From: Asterella californica
Lineage: Eukaryota; Streptophyta; Marchantiopsida; Marchantiales; Aytoniaceae
Direction of reading: 5' to 3'
DNA length: 64,000 bases
NCBI GenBank assembly: GCA_036924285.1
Contig: JAYKYS010000008.1
Span: 25,281,001 to 25,345,000, forward strand
Position 1 is the first letter of the stretch, and each line of letters starts with the position of its first letter. The translations under genes and the position numbers were made by a program. The notes beneath the pieces were generated by a model. The model searched no databases. It was not told the DNA's origin and saw only the letters and a list, made by a program, of their open reading frames with translations. Below are positions 58,323-64,000 of the stretch, in pieces.

Positions 58323-60611
58323 TGTCGTGTCGTGGACCGGCTCTTACTTGAAAATCTATTTTCGAGACTTATCATTATCGTTCCAAAGATACTCATAGGA
58401 CTAAAAGTGAGCTTTTTACACAACTTCAGATCTTCACTTTCATGACATCAATTGGTAGAGCTCATTGTCAGCTTTCCATGGGCACTTCATCTACTTCATT
58501 TGGACGCTTAGTGGTAAAGTTATGAGATTCAAAAGATGAGAAAACCAAATTGAGCTCTTGCTTACTACTGATGATTGGGTATTTGCGGTTCTTGGTGCTA
58601 TACTAAAGATGCAAGGGGTCTGCTTGTCCATTATATGTGAAAATCTTCACGTACGTGATTGACGTAAGGGGGTAGCTTAAGTGGTTAGTTTGTATTTACA
58701 ACTTGTCAGCGGACGGTTCGAGAGATTGAGAGGTCCAATGCAAACACGCAATGCATCATTGGGTTCAGATATGTGCAGGCTACACGTTGGTTAAGACGGT
58801 TCGTGAAGAGGTGAATCAAGAAGTATGTTCAGAGAGATTAAGAAAGGAAAGCGTTTGGAGTGCTTCAGTGATATGTGAAAGAGAGTTGGAATGTTTGAGC
58901 CGTTCCAGAGTCCAAACTTGCTGTCCTTAGATCCATCAGGATCAGAACGTTGAGTTCTTGAAGAAATTGAAGAATATGAAGTTCCATCAGACAATTTGGG
59001 AGTTTTGAGTGAAATTGACTCGCAAAGAAGCGCTTACGTCTGTTTTTTGTCGTCTATGATCTGAGGTTGGATTTTTCTTCGCGATCAATGAGTCAAGTTC
59101 TTCTTTCTTGATACTTATGTGATCAAGGAGTCTTCACCTACACATAATAATAGCACCCGATGCAGCAGTGAATGCATATATAGTAGCATGTTAGTTGTGC
59201 CAGTGTAGGGGGCAGTGACGATGTGAGAGACCCATCTCTTCATGAAGCTTCGATAAAGAGACCAGGCCAGACCGTCGTGTGGATCTTGTACTACCACCGG
59301 CAAGAGTAAAAAGTCAGACAAGATACCACTCTTAAAGGAAAACTGTTCAACTTAGAACCCTTCTCCACGAAAGTTCTGAAAGAAAAGCTCATGGCATGTA
59401 AGTCGAAATCCGCTAAGGAGTGTGTAACAACTCACCTACCGAATCGAATAGCCCCGAAAATGGATGGCGCTGAAGCGCGAGATCTACACCCGGCCATCGT
59501 GGGCGAAAAATATAAACACAATTAAGCCCCGATGAGTAGGAGGGCGCGGGGGTCGTGTCAGCCCCTGTGACGTTGGTGTCATAACCACTAACTTTCTTGA
59601 ATGTCAAAGTGACACTGAGCTCAACTAGTACTCTTTTATAAGTTCAGCTAATGCCCATATCCGCAGCTATCTATGTATGCGGAAAACACCACACGGAGAA
59701 TGTTTAACATGGATAACATGAGTAGCTAGTTCTCCTACTCATCATTCACATATTTACTTATCCTCTGCTAAATCTATGAGTGCAGACCGTATGTGGATTG
59801 GACTGTTGGTTTGGATGTGGTGAGCGAGTTTGAACCACATGGAGTTGATTACATCAGTTTTTGCTTCATAAGATCAAATTTCTTGCGTGATTTCGTGAGA
59901 GGAACTCCAAACAACTTGTTTGGAGTCTCGTTGGGTTCAAGATAGCTAGATATAACGGAGCAGACGAATCTCAGATCATGCGATTTGTTTGGACGTGTGT
60001 GTGATTCTAAGCCGTATGAAGGAGGTTTTGAAGGTTCAGTCATCTACGATAAAAAATCGGTGATATCTTGGCTGTCGAGAGTCAGATTTGATAGTTCTTG
60101 GGGTCAACCGGAGTCGAGAAGGAAAGCCTTATCGACATCTGAAGATCGTTGGTAAAAAAGAAAATTTTCAAATAGTTTTTTTTTATTCCTTCGTTACGGT
60201 TTTTGTCTTTTTGAGTTCGTTAGAGTTCTAGTTGGTTATGTACAGCTTGTGATAGCTAGCTTTAGCTAAAGGCTTGTACATGGATGTTGTTTGACTTTAG
60301 TTTGCATGTGGTGCATCTCTTTTTGTTAGCAAGAGATGTTTCTCTTACTTTTAGTTTTGGGTCTAGGTTGAGATTCAAGGACTCGTTTTAAGAGGTTTGA
60401 TGTTGATTACAGACCACTCCTGTCTGTTTCCCAGTTTTGTGTACTTAGGGAGAAAGAAATGGCAACGTATATAAATTGGGAGTTGATATATATTGCAACT
60501 CTCGTTCTCATGCTTGTCTCTCTCTTTCTTTTTCTGTTCAGCACATGATATCTCCATAGCCAATAATCTCACATTTTCATGGACAATCTTCACACAAAAT
60601 CCGATACGACA
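58323..60611 (+). mobile_element. Solo LTR of the element C family, with an internal insertion
   Basis: Starts TGTCGTGTCGTGGACC and ends CCGATACGACA, flanked by target duplication ACGT (58319-58322 and 60612-60615). No internal retrotransposon sequence remains, so it is a recombination product. It has one copy of the ~156-bp block that is doubled in both LTRs of element C. About 0.6 kb between roughly 59148 and 59770 has no counterpart in the other LTRs and carries a 25S rRNA piece. Confidence 0.87.
59396..59558 (+). rRNA. Fragment of nuclear 25S (LSU) rRNA inside the solo LTR
   Basis: CCGCTAAGGAGTGTGTAACA, then ACTCACCTACCGAATCGAAT, AGCCCCGAAAATGGATGGCG, CTGAAGCGCGAGATCTACAC, CCGGCC, and CCCCGATGAGTAGGAGGGCG. 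These are highly conserved positions of the eukaryotic large-subunit rRNA, with a few substitutions (for example CGAATCGAATAG for CGAATCAACTAG) and a diverged stretch after CCGGCC. Only this internal piece was recognised, so it is a pseudogene fragment and not a functional rRNA gene. Confidence 0.88.
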
Positions 60612-61339
60612 ACGTAGTTTATCATAAAATCTAATCAACACTAGAGGTTTACAGTTCGTAGTGGATGTTTGCATTTTGCAGTTTACAATGGAGCGGAAAG
60701 TTTACTATATAATGCAATCAGCAATGCGCTTTGCACTTCAGAGTTTACACTAGAAGTCTCGTCCGAGTGTATTCTTTCTAGACACTATAATAAAAAAGAC
60801 CTCTAGACCTTTTATTATCAAACTACTTGTATATTCAGTACCGATGACCACCTGGTAATTTGCACTGACCTGCAATAAACTGCCTCAAGTATGTTTGTAG
60901 GTAGCCCTGCAAGTGATACCGTTGTTCATACCGGATGTATGTACAAAGTCATGAGGTTGTGTTTGTTATAAAAATATTAATTGAAGCTTAATTTAATGGC
61001 TGTTATGAAGTTAGCTTTGCACCTTAGGAAAAAAGAATGTGTTGTATGCTGATTTTCCTTATTAAATAAAAAATAGAGGAATTGAATGATTGTTCTAGCG
61101 AAAAGTACATGCTGTCTTTGATAGAGAAAACAATAAAATTAATACAGCAGAACATAATGGCTTTCACGCATAACGTGATATGGAGAAAATGAGAGCAAGT
61201 AGGAAAAAACCCTACGCTCTAATACGAGCAAAGTGAAACAGACTTTCATATACGCAGTGAATATGCAACCATATATCTTGAGTAACTTATGTTAAGGTAG
61301 ATTAGTCAAGAATATACACCATATTCACTTGTCGTTGGA

Positions 61340-61715
61340 GGAAAAACAGTAGAATATGCAAAGTGGTTGTATGTATCATCTAACTCTTATCACAAGATGG
61401 GTTAGGGGATAAAGTTAACTTCACATAAAATCTTTTTTCTTCTCGGTATTATCTCTTATAATCCAGAGTTTCACATGCGTAGACAATGTTAATCCTTCGA
61501 CATGAGTTATTTAACTTTGGAAAAAGAAAGTACGATAATCAATCCAACCCTGTTTGTGTCAATCGCATCCTAAGATTTATCTTATACTCTTCACGTTTAT
61601 CCTCTTCTTTGTTTCGTGTGAGAACTCTAAGTTTCATGCATATATTACACCAAATGAGAGTAGTTTGGGGAAGGATATGGCCAAAGTTATCCCAAATCGT
61701 GTCAAACTTTTACTT
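61340..61715 (+). repeat. Dispersed repeat, copy 2
   Basis: Partner of 47870-48185. The two copies differ by substitutions and by an extra segment here (about 61410-61490). Confidence 0.8.
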
Positions 61716-63891
61716 GAGAAAAAACATAAAATATTAATACACTAAAGGACCGACTGAAATGTTCAGTTCTCTATAAACCAAAGATAAGCATCCAAACTGC
61801 CTTTGAAAACTTTTGCTAGTTTTCTTTTGTTGAAAATTATGTAAGTGTTATATAAAATTATAGACCAAACAAATATGATAAATAACTTTTTTATTTGTTA
61901 AATGAAAGCAAAACCAAAAGTTAAATGCAAACCGAGATATAATACATAAAGCAAGCACACATGCAGTTTCAAAAGTACAACCACCTGAGCTTTGTAACAC
62001 ATAGACATTGCTTTTGACCTAACCGTTATTGACAGAAAAGTTATGTAATAAATTGAACAAGCTACCCTCTTCCATCGTCAGACAGAAAAGGTGAATAAAG
62101 AGAATAGAGGAATCAAAGAAAACGTATACATTAAAGAATCAACAGAAACGAACAGCATGGAATAAAATGATGGATCTGCGTAAAATACTATCTGGTCAGT
62201 TTTAAGGCATATATAAAACTATATAGTATGCTATTCTCCATGACGAGAAAGAACTGAACTCTGAAAGGAGTCCATGAACGAGAATGGAGAATTGACTAGA
62301 TGGAGAATGCTCTAACCTCACATTTATTATCATTATATTTATTGTCAAGTCTCTCATAATGTTCACTTTCTCTATAGTATCCAGAAGCATGGTCTATACA
62401 TGCATATTCCATTGAGTAACACATTATTGCTATTCGTTACTATAAGTAGAAGTCGGTTATGTAAAGGGGGAAAGGAAGGGTTTCTTTTTGTCATGTAGAG
62501 ATAAGGGTCGGATGGAGTGTTAAACTCAAATTCTAAGGTAAAGGGCTATATAAAAACAAAATTTCATAAATGATATAGCGCACCAGAAAAGCCGGAACCA
62601 TGAAAATAATGTGTCCTAGCTAGAACAAAAGTTGATGGACGTCTTAAGTACCCGGGGAAGAAACAATGTAACCATACAAATAGCACACCGGCTGGAGACA
62701 AAAACAGTAACCATCAACGAATATAAAGATAAATTTTAGATGACTATTAAATATTTCTCTGCAGAAAACCTTGGTGACAATTAGTCCTTTGTATATTATA
62801 TGAGAGGTGTGTGTATATTTATATGCAAGGATGCTGATTTCTATATCCAGTCAACCACGTTTTCCGCCAATCAAATGCACGCAATATCAACTTTAACGGA
62901 ATTGTGTTCACTTTCTGTTATTGGAAAAGATGCAAGTTTTATGTGAACATTCTATATTAAATTGTCAGGAAAATGTAGGCTTATATGTAAATATTAAGTG
63001 ACAACTACACCTAGAGTTGTGAGACAATCCAAACATAACCCATAAAGGAAACACATACCATCGCGCTTTTTAAGCTACGAGTGTGTGAGGCTGCTCACAA
63101 ACACAAACATTTCTTGTATGTTTAATTTTATTACCTGTCCGTTCATAACAAAAATATTAGGTAAGAAATTAACCTCTGATGGAAGAGGTGAACATGCAAC
63201 GAAGATATTTTCTTTTATATATGTGTTTTTAATCATTTTGTGTTGTTCTGTCCATGGATCATCTTGTGCATACTCATTTTGTTTTGTACAATTTATAATA
63301 AACCAAAGCTACCAAGCATAATTGGAATTTGTTGTTTATATGAGGTTTTCACTTCCAGTGTATAATGTGATTATCATGATTCTCAAGCTAATGCATAGTC
63401 TTCACGATGTTACTGCAAGCACAACCACTTGTTTCTTGGTGATCTTGATAATATGTTTTTATTTATTTATAAGTGCATAGAAACATCTTTGGATATATAC
63501 AAAGAATCATCATCCCCATCGCGTAACATCCAACTTCAACCGGTTCCTTGCTTGGCTGCCGGTTTTGTAGCCGAACCTATAAAAATATGCTAGCGAGACG
63601 GTGGAAGTTTTACGTCATTGTAATCATCTTTTTTTCTCGATTACGTTGCCGGACAAGCATGTTCTCTTCAAGATATCAGAAATGATATAAGTGTTATATA
63701 AATATTTTAGATTAAGTAAAAAAGAAAATCAAAATAATATTTAAACATTAAATATGAATTTTTCCTAGAACGTTGGAAATCTAATTAGAAAATCCATAAG
63801 TCATGTCTGGGACTTTGCGCTTCAGAGGATACAAGTGTGAGAGGGTGCTATACAGAATTAATTTATACATAAATATATTGGTTTATTACTT

Positions 63892-63961
63892 AACCTTTCC
63901 CATCGGAAGGGTTAGATAATAAATTAAGGTTGCTGGGCTCTTCCATCTTCAGATGGAAGAG
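63892..63961. repeat. Pair of short foldbacks
   Basis: Arms AACCTTTCC and GGAAGGGTT around CATC (63892-63913, one mismatch), then perfect arms CTCTTCCATCT and AGATGGAAGAG around TC (63938-63961), followed by GGTGAATAA. Confidence 0.7.
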
Positions 63962-64000
63962 GGTGAATAAGCATGCTCGATCAACTTCGGGAAGCTTTGC

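Larger units (their letters stand above)
60616..64000. other. AT-rich intergenic DNA with foldbacks
   Basis: No gene recognised. Holds the second copy of the dispersed repeat (61340-61715), a block shared with 9803-9838 (61258-61294), and foldbacks at 62063-62093, 63171-63189, 63892-63913 and 63938-63961. Confidence 0.55.

Noticed and set aside
59396..59558. Functional rRNA gene
   Set aside because: Only an internal LSU segment is present, with substitutions at conserved positions and no flanking rRNA.

Overview
This 64 kb window is eukaryotic nuclear DNA from the green-plant lineage. The evidence is a multi-exon plant-type tomosyn/Lgl gene with GT-AG introns, Ty3/gypsy LTR retrotransposons of types seen in non-vascular streptophytes, and AT-rich intergenic DNA full of diverged repeats. 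A bryophyte or a charophyte alga fits best. The exact lineage is an inference; no rRNA or organelle marker here fixes it.

Layout. (1) 0.4-8.9 kb, minus strand: a tomosyn-like WD40 gene. Seventeen phase-compatible exons run from an ATG at 8905 to at least 898; the C-terminal exons are only partly resolved. (2) 8.9-13.67 kb: intergenic DNA with a diverged repeat that recurs near 56 kb and a cluster of CATCCATG/CATGGATG palindromes. (3) 13.68-45.84 kb: one nested retrotransposon complex, read as four insertions. The oldest is gypsy element C (LTRs 13678-15576 and 44001-45841, 4-bp target duplication ACGA). Element A1 (19130-43204, plus strand, target duplication AAGG) sits inside the C integrase. 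A second copy of the same family, A2 (20915-35346, minus strand), sits inside the A1 gag. Element B (27134-35048, plus strand) sits inside the A2 gag and is the youngest. (4) 45.84-58.3 kb: AT-rich intergenic DNA with a 0.9-kb direct duplication, more palindromes, one candidate exon and one strong short hairpin. (5) 58323-60611: a solo LTR of the C family (target duplication ACGT) carrying an insertion with a piece of 25S rRNA. (6) 60.6-64 kb: AT-rich intergenic repeats and short foldbacks.

The most interesting system is the A family. Read across its two damaged copies, its polyprotein order is Gag (two CCHC knuckles) - aspartic protease - C5 cytosine DNA methyltransferase - UAG stop - reverse transcriptase - RNase H - integrase - C-terminal PHD finger. 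The methyltransferase has motif I, the PCQ motif IV, ENV motif VI and later motifs in canonical order. The UAG between methyltransferase and RT is present in both copies, is in frame, and is followed by CAG UCA, which matches the CAR-YYA context of leaky stops. So this element may carry its own DNA-methylating enzyme, control pol output by stop-codon readthrough, and read chromatin with a PHD finger. Both copies are inactive: each has private 1-bp or short deletions and private stops, and the stops I could compare come from C-to-T or G-to-A changes.

Elements B and C belong to a second gypsy lineage (Gag with one CCHC knuckle, DHG-type protease, FLDD-type RT, integrase). In B, gag-pro and pol overlap in the -1 frame, with a GGGTTTT heptamer in the overlap.

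All comparisons were made by eye; no database search was run.
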